Shown piece after piece: positions 26,022 to 34,858 of a DNA stretch of 64,000 bases (the stretch's first letter is position 1; each line of letters starts with the position of its first letter). Both the position numbers and the translations under genes were made by a program. The DNA comes from Microvirga terrestris (GTDB lineage: Bacteria > Pseudomonadota > Alphaproteobacteria > Rhizobiales > Beijerinckiaceae). The stretch is from assembly GCF_015694425.1 (NCBI RefSeq), contig NZ_JADQDN010000001.1, positions 248,001-312,000 on the forward strand. The letters run 5' to 3'. The notes under the pieces are model-generated. The model was given only the letters and a program-made list of their open reading frames with translations, was not told the DNA's origin and made no database searches.

Positions 26022-29000
26022 GTGACATTGACCGAGTTGCAGACCGAGAACGCTGCTCCCGCTGCCCGGAGTATCGGGTTTGTGAGCAGGATCGCGAAGA
26101 AGGAAACGGAAATGCAAGATGCATCGCCGACGGGTCCCGTTCAGTTGGCCAGCGAAACATGGTGGGCAAACGTGCTCTTGGAGCATTTTGGCTTCCCAGC
26201 CTCTCTCACTCCGCTAGACGGAGAATACGACTTGAACTTCGCCGTGCACCAGGAGGGAGCGAGAACTCATGTCCTGAAAGTGATGCGGCCCGGATGCGAC
26301 AGCTCTCTCATCGAGGTGCAATGCAAAGCCCTGAACCATGTCGCGGCGCACGCTCCGGAGGTCGCTGTTCCCCGCGTCGTGAAGGCGCTTGACGGATCCC
26401 ACTTCGTGTCGGCCCGCGACCAGAGTGGTGAGGAGCGGTTGGTCTGGCTCATCACGAACCTGCCCGGCCAGCTTTACGCGGAAACCAGCCCACAGCCGCC
26501 TTCCCTGTTGCGCGAGATCGGGGCGACCTTGGCAAAGATGGATCGGGCTCTCGAAGGCTTCGCTCATCCTGCTCTCGGACGAGAGATCAAATGGGATCTT
26601 CGCCGATCGGGTTGGGTTCGCCATGCGATAGGTTGGATCGATGGTGACGGCAGGCGGGAGATCGTCGAGCGGATTATCGCCGAATTCGAGGGTAACCTGC
26701 TAGGGCGACTTACCGCACTCCCCACCACCGCGATCCACAACGACATCAACGACTACAATATGCTCGTGGATGCCAGCACGGGGGAGCCGCGGCTCTCGGG
26801 CATCATCGACTTCGGTGACATGATCGACTCCCCAGCCGTTGCGGAACTCGCGATCGCCGGGGCGTACGCGGTTCTGGGCCAGGAACGGCCTATTGCGGCC
26901 CTGGCAGCGCTCATCGCAGGGTACGATAGCGTCCGGCCACTGAGCGATGAAGAACTCGCCTTGGTCTATCCGCTTGTCCTGACGCGCCTTGCCGTGAGCG
27001 TCGCGAACTCCGCCATCGTCAAGCGGGAGAAGCCGGACGATCCGTATGTCACGGTGTCTGAGCAGCCGGCATGGAACTTCCTGGAGACGAATTCCAGCCT
27101 TCCCCCCGATTGGGTCCTCGCATGCCTTCGCGTCTCGTGCGGACGTCCCGGACACCCTCGTGCCGATGCGGTGATGGGTTGGATCGCAAGCCACCGGGGT
27201 CGGTTCGCCCCTATGTTTGGCCGAAGCCTCGACGGAATTCCGGTCATCGACCTGAGCGTCGCCAGTCCCGCATCCCCCCGTAACCCATTCGACCTCGATC
27301 CCGACGACCTGGACGATGCGGTCGCGGAAGCGATGGGGGGCGCTGACATCGGACTCGGCCGATATGGCGAGCCGCGCCTCATTTATACCGGGCCCGAATT
27401 CAGGAAGACTCCCTATGCGGGATCCCACAGACGCACCGTTCACATCGCCGTGGATGTGTTCATCGATGCCGGTACGGAAGTCCGAGCCCCCCTCGATGGT
27501 GTCGTGCATGCCGTTGAACTCCGCACCTCGCCGCTCGACTATGGCGGCGTCGCGGTACTGGAACACACGATACCGGGCGGCGATAGGTTCTACACGCTTT
27601 ACGGTCACTTGGCGGCAGACGTCGTCGCACGTCTTTCGCCGGGACAGACCGTGGTCGCCGGGGAGGTCATCGCCCTCATCGGCGATCGGTCAGAGAACGG
27701 TGGCTGGACCCCTCATGTCCATTTCCAACTCGGCCTTACCACACTGGGTCGCGGAGCGGACTGGCCTGGTGTCGCTGATCCGGATGAGTCCGCCGGATGG
27801 ATGGAGCTGTTCCCCAACGGGGCGGCACTCCTGAACCTAGCCAATGAGAAAACTGCCGCTGTCACCACGGCGACTGAAACCGTCCTGCCCCGGCGCAAGA
27901 AGCGCTTCGCGGGCAACCTGAAGCTCTCCTATCGTGCGCCGCTCACCTTGCTTCGTGGATATCGGCAGTTCCTGTTCGACCAGTATGGCCGGACCTACCT
28001 CGACGGTTACAACAACGTGCCGCATGTGGGCCACTGCCACCCGCGGATTGTCGCTGCAGCAGCGCGGCAGAACCGACTGCTCAATACCAACACCAGGTAT
28101 CTGCACCCGGCGCAGGTCGAGTATGCGGAGGCACTAACATCGCGGCTCCCCGATGAGCTGAGCGTCTGCTTCTTCGTGAACTCGGGGAGCGAGGCGAACG
28201 AACTCGCCCTGCGGCTTGCGCGGGCCCACACCGGGGCCGACGACACGATCGTGATGGACGCAGGCTATCATGGCAATACCAACACGGCGATCGACATCAG
28301 TCCGTATAAGTTCAATGGTCCCGGGGGACGGGGAGCGCCGGACTGGGTTGAAGTGGTGCCCGTTGCCGATCCCTACCGTGGTCCGTACAAGGGAAGCGAT
28401 CCGGAAGCCGGACGCAAATACGCTGATCATGTCCGCGTCGCCGTTGAACGGATCCAGGCGCGCGACCGGAGGGTCGCGGCCTTCATCTGCGAGATATTCC
28501 CAAGCGTTGGTGGGCAGCTTATTCCGCCACCAGGCTACTACCGTCATGCCTACGAGGCCGTACGGGCGGCAGGGGGCGTGTGCATTGCTGACGAGGTGCA
28601 GACCGGACTCGGCCGCATCGGCACCCATCAATGGGGTTTTGAGACGCAAGGCGTCGTGCCCGACATTGTCGTCCTGGGTAAGCCAATCGGAAACGGGCAC
28701 CCGATCGGCGCAGTGATCACCACCCCCGCAATTGCCGCCTCATTCGCCAACGGGATGGAGTTCTTCAGCACCTTCGGTGGAAGCACGCTTGCTTGCGTGA
28801 TTGGCCGCGAGGTCCTTCGCGTCGTCGACGAGGAGAACCTTCAAGCCCAGGCCTTGGACGTCGGCACCTTCATGCTGGATGGACTGCGCGCACTTCAGGA
28901 CGACCACGTCATGATCGGTGACGTCCGGGGATCCGGCCTCTTCATGGGCGTTGAGTTGGTCGAGAGTCGCGACACCTTGGAGCCGGCGCAAAAGGCGGCT

Positions 29001-29168
29001 TCGTACATCGTGAACCGCCTTCGCGAGCATCGCATCCTGATCGGGACTGACGGCCCGTTTGACAACGTTCTAAAGATTAGGCCACCCCTATGCTTTACCC
29101 GCGAGGACGCGTCCTATCTCCTGCATCGTCTAGCCGCGGTGTTGCGGGAGGAACCCTGCCGCATCTAG
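26022..29168 (+). CDS. Three-domain fusion: APH-type kinase, M23-like domain and class III PLP enzyme
   Basis: This protein is 1048 residues from GTG 26022, which follows GGAGAGG at 6-bp spacing; the ATG at 26112 is an alternative. Domain 1 (about 40-340) is an aminoglycoside-phosphotransferase-like kinase with catalytic His239 in HNDINDYN and IIDFGD. Domain 2 (about 430-620) is LytM/M23-like with HIAVD (474-478), YGHL and HVHFQL (565-569), so its metal ligands look intact. Domain 3 (about 640-1040) is a class III aminotransferase fold with PLP Lys887 in LGKPIG. The closest known pairing is hydroxylysine or ethanolamine kinase with phospholyase (AGPHD1 and AGXT2L1/2 relatives), where the kinase product feeds a PLP phospholyase. 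The M23-like part has no obvious role there and may bind rather than cleave. No signal peptide is seen. Confidence 0.9.
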   Translation: MTLTELQTENAAPAARSIGFVSRIAKKETEMQDASPTGPVQLASETWWANVLLEHFGFPASLTPLDGEYDLNFAVHQEGARTHVLKVMRPGCDSSLIEVQCKALNHVAAHAPEVAVPRVVKALDGSHFVSARDQSGEERLVWLITNLPGQLYAETSPQPPSLLREIGATLAKMDRALEGFAHPALGREIKWDLRRSGWVRHAIGWIDGDGRREIVERIIAEFEGNLLGRLTALPTTAIHNDINDYNMLVDASTGEPRLSGIIDFGDMIDSPAVAELAIAGAYAVLGQERPIAALAALIAGYDSVRPLSDEELALVYPLVLTRLAVSVANSAIVKREKPDDPYVTVSEQPAWNFLETNSSLPPDWVLACLRVSCGRPGHPRADAVMGWIASHRGRFAPMFGRSLDGIPVIDLSVASPASPRNPFDLDPDDLDDAVAEAMGGADIGLGRYGEPRLIYTGPEFRKTPYAGSHRRTVHIAVDVFIDAGTEVRAPLDGVVHAVELRTSPLDYGGVAVLEHTIPGGDRFYTLYGHLAADVVARLSPGQTVVAGEVIALIGDRSENGGWTPHVHFQLGLTTLGRGADWPGVADPDESAGWMELFPNGAALLNLANEKTAAVTTATETVLPRRKKRFAGNLKLSYRAPLTLLRGYRQFLFDQYGRTYLDGYNNVPHVGHCHPRIVAAAARQNRLLNTNTRYLHPAQVEYAEALTSRLPDELSVCFFVNSGSEANELALRLARAHTGADDTIVMDAGYHGNTNTAIDISPYKFNGPGGRGAPDWVEVVPVADPYRGPYKGSDPEAGRKYADHVRVAVERIQARDRRVAAFICEIFPSVGGQLIPPPGYYRHAYEAVRAAGGVCIADEVQTGLGRIGTHQWGFETQGVVPDIVVLGKPIGNGHPIGAVITTPAIAASFANGMEFFSTFGGSTLACVIGREVLRVVDEENLQAQALDVGTFMLDGLRALQDDHVMIGDVRGSGLFMGVELVESRDTLEPAQKAASYIVNRLREHRILIGTDGPFDNVLKIRPPLCFTREDASYLLHRLAAVLREEPCRI

Positions 29169-29200
29169 GAACGGGATATTGCAAATCACGGATCAGTCTT

Positions 29201-29647
29201 TCAGGATAATACGGTCCTGAAATTAGTTGCTAGAACCATGTGTGTTCGCACTTCGGCGACCCCGGAAATGGTCGAGACCCGATCCCGAACCTTGTTGAGG
29301 GTCTCAACCGCGTCGGCGGCAACATCCAGGACGAGGTCGATGTCCCCAGCCACGGACCTGCATTGAATGACCTCGTCAATCTGCCGAATGGCATCGATAA
29401 TGTCGTAGGCAGGCGTCTTGTCGAGCTTCACGAGCAGGACGGCCTGGTTCGGCCTCGGCGAGACGCTGGATGAAAGGATGGCACAGTAGCCTTGAATAAA
29501 GCCCTCTCGCTCCAGACGCCGAAGACGAGCAGTCGTTGTACTGCGGGACAAGCCAACGGCGCTTGCCAGTTGTTTCAAGGGTTGGCGACCGGAGCGTGCC
29601 AGGAGCTTGAGAATCTGGCGGTCGGTTTCATCGAGAGACGTCATCAT
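29201..29647 (-). CDS. Lrp/AsnC-family transcriptional regulator
   Basis: This is a 148-residue regulator. An N-terminal helix-turn-helix (LDETDRQILKLLARSG, then QLASAVGLSRSTTTARLRRLE) is followed by the RAM ligand-binding domain (AVLLVKLDK, VIQCRSVAGDIDLVLDV). Lrp-type proteins respond to amino acids. The gene converges on the kinase/PLP fusion, 33 bp apart at the stops, so it may respond to the amino compound that enzyme handles; this is inference. Confidence 0.92.
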   Translation of the reverse strand: MMTSLDETDRQILKLLARSGRQPLKQLASAVGLSRSTTTARLRRLEREGFIQGYCAILSSSVSPRPNQAVLLVKLDKTPAYDIIDAIRQIDEVIQCRSVAGDIDLVLDVAADAVETLNKVRDRVSTISGVAEVRTHMVLATNFRTVLS

Positions 29648-29690
29648 GTTGCTTTAGCTCTAGTAATCGCACGAGAGACAGTCAATCCAA

Positions 29691-29731
29691 CTGCCAAGTC
29701 ATTTGATTGAGCCAAACAAATCAAGTGGCAG
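29691..29731. promoter_or_regulatory. Inverted-repeat region upstream of the Lrp gene
   Basis: CTGCCA (29691-29696) and TGGCAG (29726-29731) flank TTTGATT and AAATCAA, giving a nested dyad centred about 65 bp upstream of the Lrp start. This is a plausible autoregulatory Lrp site, based only on symmetry and position. Confidence 0.35.
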
Positions 29732-30188
29732 CGGTCACACAGACAGTCACCGTGCTGGCCGGAGTCTTGCCCACGCATACGACGTCTAGCTGCATGCCAA
29801 ATTTGTCATGGGGTCGATTGGCAAGCCTCGGCTGATAGGCGATATCCCACTATCGTTATCGGATGGACGCGGAAATGCTGCTGTCCTAGATCCGCTCGAG
29901 CAGAAGACCTAGGTATTCACTGGTGGGCCGAGGAACGCGAGATGTCTCCTTTTGGCACATTCCGGAAGAAGGGCTTTGATCTGCTGCTTGGAGGGCAAGC
30001 GACCTTTTAGAAATTGAAGCAGTTTGCCGGCACAAGTCGGTCGACTGCAGCCTTTGTAATCTTCGTTCCTCGTGTTGGCATGCTGGTTGCTACCCATCGA
30101 ATTAGCTACCATGCCAGAGCGTAAGCCAGAGCCCTCTTGGCGCCTAGTGAGAAGCGAAAACTCTTTTGGCGTAAGCTCTTGGCGGTTT
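29732..30188. other. Intergenic region, no gene recognised
   Basis: About 460 bp without a supported gene. A GATGTCTCCTTTTGGCACATTCC piece lies near 29941 and resembles sequence near 13038, suggesting a short dispersed element. Confidence 0.35.
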
Positions 30189-30261
30189 GTGACGGACCAG
30201 TACATGGCTGGCCCGCAAACTCTTAATCGGGTCGTAGATTCGAGTCCTAAATCACCCACCA
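30189..30261 (+). pseudogene. tRNA-Lys-like remnant (CTT anticodon loop, CCA end)
   Basis: The 3' half looks like tRNA-Lys: an anticodon loop CTCTTAA (30220-30226), a T-loop TTCGAGT, and an acceptor strand ATCACCC followed by A and CCA (30259-30261). The 5' half does not fit: the acceptor GGGTGAT partner and a normal D-arm are missing, the anticodon stem is out of register, and the T-stem pairs at only three of five positions. It is therefore a decayed copy or an attachment-site remnant, not a working tRNA. Confidence 0.6.
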
Positions 30262-30267
30262 ATCTTC

Positions 30268-30792
30268 TCAAAGACTTAATGGTCGCGCTGAAACTTTATT
30301 CTGACAAGCCGCGTCTTTTTGTTCTCGCCCCGAGTCGTTGGCGGGCTTAGGCGGCGTTGTTTCATTGTCTTCTTTACGGACAATACTGTCATGTATGCTG
30401 TCTTGTGACCATCCACACGACCTCGCCATGGCTACGAGGCGCTCGAGCTGGCCGGTCCCTGAAACTTGTAGAGCTTCTTCCTCCGACCCAAGTACCTTGA
30501 AGACGCGGTCCATTGCTGTAAGTCGGAGCAGCTTCTGCACCTGAGCACTTGGGGCGATGATGCTGATATCGCCACTCGCCTTTCTTGCCGCTTTGAGAGC
30601 GGACACCATTGCTCCCAGACCTGTGCTGTCCATGAACGACACATGGGCGATGTGTAGCGCGAGGCGAACATTACCTTGCGAGATGGCTTCTACAATCTGA
30701 TGCTTGAAAGTAGGAGCAGCCGCTGCATCGAGGCGGCCCTGCAAGTTAACAACGGCCAAGCCTTGGCCACGCGAGTCTACATCGATCTGCAC
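30268..30792 (-). CDS. STAS-domain protein (anti-sigma factor antagonist-like)
   Basis: This is a 174-residue protein. Residues 1-105 form a STAS domain with the conserved FMDSTGLGAM loop, where Ser in DSTGLG is the phosphorylation site in SpoIIAA-type antagonists. The C-terminal 65 residues are polar and low-complexity, with no known domain. STAS proteins switch partner kinases of anti-sigma type, but no such partner is adjacent. Its stop lies 7 bp from the tRNA remnant on the other strand. Confidence 0.88.
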   Translation of the reverse strand: MQIDVDSRGQGLAVVNLQGRLDAAAAPTFKHQIVEAISQGNVRLALHIAHVSFMDSTGLGAMVSALKAARKASGDISIIAPSAQVQKLLRLTAMDRVFKVLGSEEEALQVSGTGQLERLVAMARSCGWSQDSIHDSIVRKEDNETTPPKPANDSGREQKDAACQNKVSARPLSL

Positions 30793-30871
30793 ATTCGCAC
30801 CTTATGGATTACCCCGAAATCGGTATAATCAAGCATCTAGGGGCGAATTCTGTTCCGGGTAGGGTCGGTGG

Positions 30872-31285
30872 TCAGGCTGCCCTAGAAATAGGAATCTGAA
30901 GCACCCGAGCTGGCTCAAGGCCTTCCATAGCTTGTAGAACCTCAATGACCCTCATAGGGGCCGCCGGGGGGATGAAGACGACATTTGCAGATGTCTTGGC
31001 TGCTGGATCCGACGTTGAAAGCAGAAGCGCGGGACGATCAGGGTGATGCTCGTGATATTCGTCTGCGAGAATCCATCCACAGACGAGCCCTGGAAGGCTC
31101 ACTTTGCTGACAAGCCAGTCGATCTCGTTGCCCAGGTGGCAAAGGTTCAGCAGGGCCCGGTCTCCTGCCGGTGCGGCGATGACATTAAAGCCACCTGCAT
31201 GAAGCAGCTGAGCCAGCAGCTCTCGGGTAAGCGCATCATCTTCGACAACAAGGACGGTGACCTTGGAACGGGAAGTGGAGACCAT
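30872..31285 (-). CDS. Receiver-like protein lacking the phospho-acceptor Asp
   Basis: This is a 137-residue protein with receiver-domain fold. The N-terminal acidic pair is present (VLVVEDD), and the region after strand 3 (LPGLVCGWILADEYHEHHP) aligns well with receivers. The phospho-acceptor position in the usual TDVxLPG motif is Lys61 here (VSKVSLPG), and the conserved KP after strand 5 is replaced (FIPPAAP). It is thus a pseudo-receiver that probably acts without phosphorylation. It is transcribed with, and just upstream of, the STAS gene. Confidence 0.85.
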   Translation of the reverse strand: MVSTSRSKVTVLVVEDDALTRELLAQLLHAGGFNVIAAPAGDRALLNLCHLGNEIDWLVSKVSLPGLVCGWILADEYHEHHPDRPALLLSTSDPAAKTSANVVFIPPAAPMRVIEVLQAMEGLEPARVLQIPISRAA

Positions 31286-31399
31286 TCTGGCTTCCTCCAG
31301 ATGATGCTCAAGTCTCCGCCTGTGCTGCTTAACGTCAGCTTAATCAAATGTCCCCCTTTGAGGGATCACCACGAAGGGTTGCTGCGATGCCACGGAAGC

Positions 31400-31416
31400 T
31401 TGGCACAAGCTTGGCG
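31400..31416 (+). promoter_or_regulatory. Weak sigma-54-like promoter candidate
   Basis: TTGGCAC-AAGCT-TGGC has GG and GC elements 12 bp apart, the -24/-12 spacing of sigma-54 promoters, about 85 bp upstream of the chemoreceptor gene. Three consensus positions differ, so this is tentative. Confidence 0.25.
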
Positions 31417-31500
31417 AGCTATTCCTCAGAAGCTTAAGAACCTGCGTGGCTAGGGGCGTACGTATCCCGCTCCTACGCGGCAAGGTATCATGGGGAAGTC

Positions 31501-33207
31501 ATGAAATCTCAAAATTCGGTTACAAGACCTAAGGTCGGGTTCTCCGGCATCTCAGGACGCTTCTACGCAGGCATAGCGGCGGGTATCCTCGCGCTGATTG
31601 CGCTGGCCATCTACGGATCGCTTACAATCTCGAGCATCCTGCTTGAGCGGAAGCAAGCGGAGTTGAAAAGCCTTGCGCAGACTGCAACCACTCTCATCGC
31701 GGGTTACGAGGAGCGTGCGAAGAAGGGTGAATTGACGGTCGAGGAGGCGAAGAAGCGTGCAGCCGACACACTGCGTACCATGCGGTACAATGGGAACGAT
31801 TACTTCGTGGTGCTCGATTTCACCAATTTCGTCGTCATGCATCCCAACAAGGCTACGGAAGGCAAGAACCTTTCGGACGTGAAAGATGCAAACGGCACCT
31901 ATGTAACCCGCGAGCAGGTCGAAGCGGGCAAGAAGGGCGGGGGCTTCGTAAACTTCCTTTGGCCGAAGCTGGGTGAGACTGCGCCATCTCCAAAGACCGT
32001 GTATGCCGTATCCATTCCTCAATGGGAGTGGGTTGTGGCAGCTGGCATGTATGTCGATGATCTCGCAGCGATCAGCGCTACGTACCGGAACGTGTTCCTC
32101 GCGTTTGTCGGCGTGTCTGCCTTGATCCTGATAGGCATTGCCTTCGGACTCGGGAGGAGCATCTCCCGCCCCATCAGCCGCCTTGTCGATAACATGCGCT
32201 CGCTTGCGGATGGAAACCTTGAGGTGACCATTGACGGAACTTCTCGTCGCGATGAGATCGGCCAGATGGCTGGTTCCGTTCAGGTCTTCAAGGATGCCAT
32301 GATTGCCAAGAAGCTTGCAGACGAGCGCGTGGCACTCGAGGCGGACTCGAAGACACGAAGGGCTGAGGCCCTGGATCAGCTGACCAAGCGATTTGAAATG
32401 AACGTTTCGTCCCTGACGCAAGGCGTCTCGGCAGCAGCCAGCCAGATGGAGGCAACGGCCAGATCCATGACTTCTGTGGCGAACCAGACTACCCAACAGT
32501 CCGTGACCGTCTCGTCCGCTGCTCATCAGACCTCGGCCAATGTCCAGACCGTGGCGGCTGCAACTGAGGAACTGTCTGCCTCGATCCGCGAGATTGCCTC
32601 GCAGGTGAGCCAGTCCTCTCTAGTGGCAGAAAAGGCAGTCAAAGGCACCCAGCGCACCACCGAGACAGTGCAGGAACTCGCTGCCAGTGCCGAGAAGATC
32701 GGCAATGTCGTTCAGCTGATCAACACCATTGCCGGCCAGACCAACCTCCTGGCACTCAATGCCACCATCGAGGCGGCGCGCGCCGGCGAGGCCGGCAAGG
32801 GCTTCGCTGTTGTGGCATCCGAGGTGAAGGATTTGGCGACCCAGACAGCCAAAGCAACCGAGGAAATCTCGCAACAGATCGGTTCGGTGCAGCAGGCGAC
32901 GCAGCAGACTGTGGAAGCGATCCAGGAGATTGCCCGCACGATCTCTGAGATGTCGCAGATCTCCACCGGGATTGCCGCCGCCATGGAGCAGCAGGGCTCG
33001 GCAACGGCTGAGATCGCTCGCAGCGTCCAGGAAGCCGCACGCGGTACGGAACAGGTGACCGGCAGCATTCAGAATGTGCAGAGCGGGGCAGGGGAGACAG
33101 AAACGGCAGCTTCCCAGGTTCTGGGGGCTGCTCAGGAGCTGGCTCGTCATTCCAACGATCTCAGCCACGAGGTTGCAACCTTCCTGAACGGCGTCAAGGC
33201 TGCGTAA
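31501..33207 (+). CDS. Methyl-accepting chemotaxis protein
   Basis: This is a 568-residue membrane receptor. It has a first membrane helix at about 20-45, a periplasmic single Cache-type sensor ([33 protein letters not shown]), and a second membrane helix at about 195-218. A HAMP domain and the cytoplasmic signalling coiled coil follow. The highly conserved hairpin tip ([20 protein letters not shown], then [12 protein letters not shown]) that contacts CheA/CheW is intact. sCache domains often bind organic acids. The C-terminus lacks a CheR-tethering pentapeptide. It has its own terminator downstream. Confidence 0.96.
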   Translation: MKSQNSVTRPKVGFSGISGRFYAGIAAGILALIALAIYGSLTISSILLERKQAELKSLAQTATTLIAGYEERAKKGELTVEEAKKRAADTLRTMRYNGNDYFVVLDFTNFVVMHPNKATEGKNLSDVKDANGTYVTREQVEAGKKGGGFVNFLWPKLGETAPSPKTVYAVSIPQWEWVVAAGMYVDDLAAISATYRNVFLAFVGVSALILIGIAFGLGRSISRPISRLVDNMRSLADGNLEVTIDGTSRRDEIGQMAGSVQVFKDAMIAKKLADERVALEADSKTRRAEALDQLTKRFEMNVSSLTQGVSAAASQMEATARSMTSVANQTTQQSVTVSSAAHQTSANVQTVAAATEELSASIREIASQVSQSSLVAEKAVKGTQRTTETVQELAASAEKIGNVVQLINTIAGQTNLLALNATIEAARAGEAGKGFAVVASEVKDLATQTAKATEEISQQIGSVQQATQQTVEAIQEIARTISEMSQISTGIAAAMEQQGSATAEIARSVQEAARGTEQVTGSIQNVQSGAGETETAASQVLGAAQELARHSNDLSHEVATFLNGVKAA

Positions 33208-33284
33208 GTTTCGAGAGAGTCAGCCAAGGATGTTGGAGTTTGCCCCACGTATGCTCCAGCATCTCTCGACAATCCAAACTCAAA

Positions 33285-33314
33285 AAGGGTCGCTGGAAAC
33301 AGCGACCCTTTTTT
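33285..33314 (+). terminator. Rho-independent terminator of the chemoreceptor gene
   Basis: AAGGGTCGCTG-GAAA-CAGCGACCCTT is a perfect 11-bp stem with a GAAA tetraloop, followed by TTTT. Confidence 0.93.
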
Positions 33315-33584
33315 GCTGAAAACCACACATCGCGTCGCGAACTCGGGCTGACGCTGGCGTCGTGTGAACAGGTGCTAGTGCCGAAGTTATGATGGTCTCA
33401 GCTATTCGCGAGCCCACAGCAGGTGGGTAAGGCAACAGAAATCACCTCAGCAGACGACAGGGTTGGAACCCTTGCGCACCCACAAAGTTCTCCGCAAGCC
33501 AAGCGTAAATGCGATAGCCTATGGATGTCACTGCCGCCGGATTGCGTCCGCATTGATGATCCGCGCTGCTCTTGAGGTAAGAGC

Positions 33585-33968
33585 TTAGCTCGGCTTGTCC
33601 GGATGCCCGGCTGGCAGCGCGAGATGTTCGTTCAGAATGCGCACGATCCGGACGACATCCTGCCTGGGGAGGGCAAAGCCGAGAGGTCCGTAGGACGGAT
33701 GGTCGAACGCGAGCAGCGAGCCGTCGATGCTTGCGACCTGCACATACCAGGGTGGCTCGATCACTGTTTCCACCGTCTTCCCGTCGAGCGGAAGCTTCCG
33801 TGAGCCTTCGACCATGCGCGACCTTGCTTCGCCGAGCAGTTGGATCACCTTCGTGAGCTGCTTGAGATCAAGTCCGACCGGGTGAGACGGTCCTGCCGTA
33901 GAGCCGATCTCGATCGTCACCGTCTGCCGGTCGTCGGAGACCTTCACGCCAACTCTTGCTTCGGCCAT
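33585..33968 (-). CDS. Protein of unknown function
   Basis: This is a 127-residue soluble protein. ATG 33968 follows GGAGG at good spacing. The longer frame to 34094 reads across an hmgA remnant on the other strand, so it is rejected. The protein is beta-rich at the N-terminus (VGVKVSDDRQTVTIEIGS). It has a central helix (LKQLTKVIQLLGEARSRMVEG) and a C-terminal FALPRQDVVRIVRILNEHL. No family is recognised. It has no close co-directional neighbour. Confidence 0.7.
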   Translation of the reverse strand: MAEARVGVKVSDDRQTVTIEIGSTAGPSHPVGLDLKQLTKVIQLLGEARSRMVEGSRKLPLDGKTVETVIEPPWYVQVASIDGSLLAFDHPSYGPLGFALPRQDVVRIVRILNEHLALPAGHPDKPS

Positions 33969-34009
33969 GACACACGCCTCCATCCTCATTCGGGTCATGT
34001 GGTTCACAG

Positions 34010-34238
34010 CACCGAATTCAACCCGGCATAGTCCGAATGGGTTTTCTCTACAGATCCGTTCGAGAAAGTGAGCAATGTAATGCCCAAGCCCCATAAGCTA
34101 GAAGGTATGGTCGCGTTCATGTTCGAGACAGGCTTTTCGCAGAAGGCTACGGCCTTCGTGACCGAGATGGGGCGATGCAGAAGGCCTACCTCCTAAGGCT
34201 ACAAAGTGAAGAAGCACTTCAACCCAATCCAGCTGTAA
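34010..34238 (+). pseudogene. hmgA: Remnant of the 3' end of homogentisate 1,2-dioxygenase gene
   Basis: The frame from about 34057 reads FEKVSNVMPKPHKLEGMVAF followed by MFETGFSQKATAFVTEMG, which matches the C-terminal region of HmgA (the HKLE-MAFMFET motif). A frameshift follows, after which YKVKKHFNPIQL and TAA at 34236 restore the normal HmgA end. A further upstream piece HSPNGF appears in another frame. Frame changes and loss of the rest of the gene make it a relic. Confidence 0.75.
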
Positions 34239-34858
34239 GTAGCGATGTTAAGTGCAACGTGCCGGATGCTTGAATCACGGCACCTTGCAATATTGAGCCG
34301 TAGTGATGTCCATCGCAATGTGTTGTGAGCGGGCTATATCGTTGCTCAAACTCCCTTTCGGACGTCTGCCACATTGCGGCCGCACTGCAACGCTTTGCTC
34401 TGCGTTCAGGCGCTGAATTTGCGCTTCTGCAGAACAAGGGACATGCGGAACAAGTTGCTGATGAAACTGGAACGAAATAACCACTCGATCGCGCTGGACA
34501 CGAACAATGTTCTAGCTGAACTTGAACGCACGATGGTTGCGTCCATTGCGTTGATGAAGCGCCTAAGGCGGCAGAAACGGCGCTCCAATCGCATAACGCA
34601 CTCAGTCGAGCAGCATAGCGCCTGAGAAAAGCGATGTTATTGGTATCCTATGGGCAGGAAACACGGACATCCTGCCCACAAAGTTGTTTGTGGAGCTACT
34701 TCATTTACTAAGCGCACGCGGTTTATCACGTTGTAACGATAGCTACTCCAAGAAGCATAGAATTCAGCACCGCGCTTATCGATCCCCATGTGCCACTGAG
34801 CACCGACGCAATTGAGAGGCATGATTATCCTCCTGCCCGCAATAGGGAGGATCTGTTC
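34239..34858. other. Intergenic region with one doubtful small frame
   Basis: About 620 bp. A 60-codon frame from ATG 34443 to 34625 encodes a Lys/Arg-rich peptide (MRNKLLMKLERNNHSIALDT...) with no strong ribosome binding site or family. It might be a real small protein, but evidence is weak. The right end carries GGGAGG for the next gene. Confidence 0.35.

Noticed and set aside
30072-30350. 92-codon plus frame across the tRNA remnant
   Set aside because: It reads through the tRNA-like sequence and into the STAS gene on the other strand; no domain is seen.
33430-33490. Possible tRNA-like stretch with GGGTTGGAACCC and ACCCAC
   Set aside because: No T-loop TTC motif, no acceptor pairing and no CCA context could be assembled.
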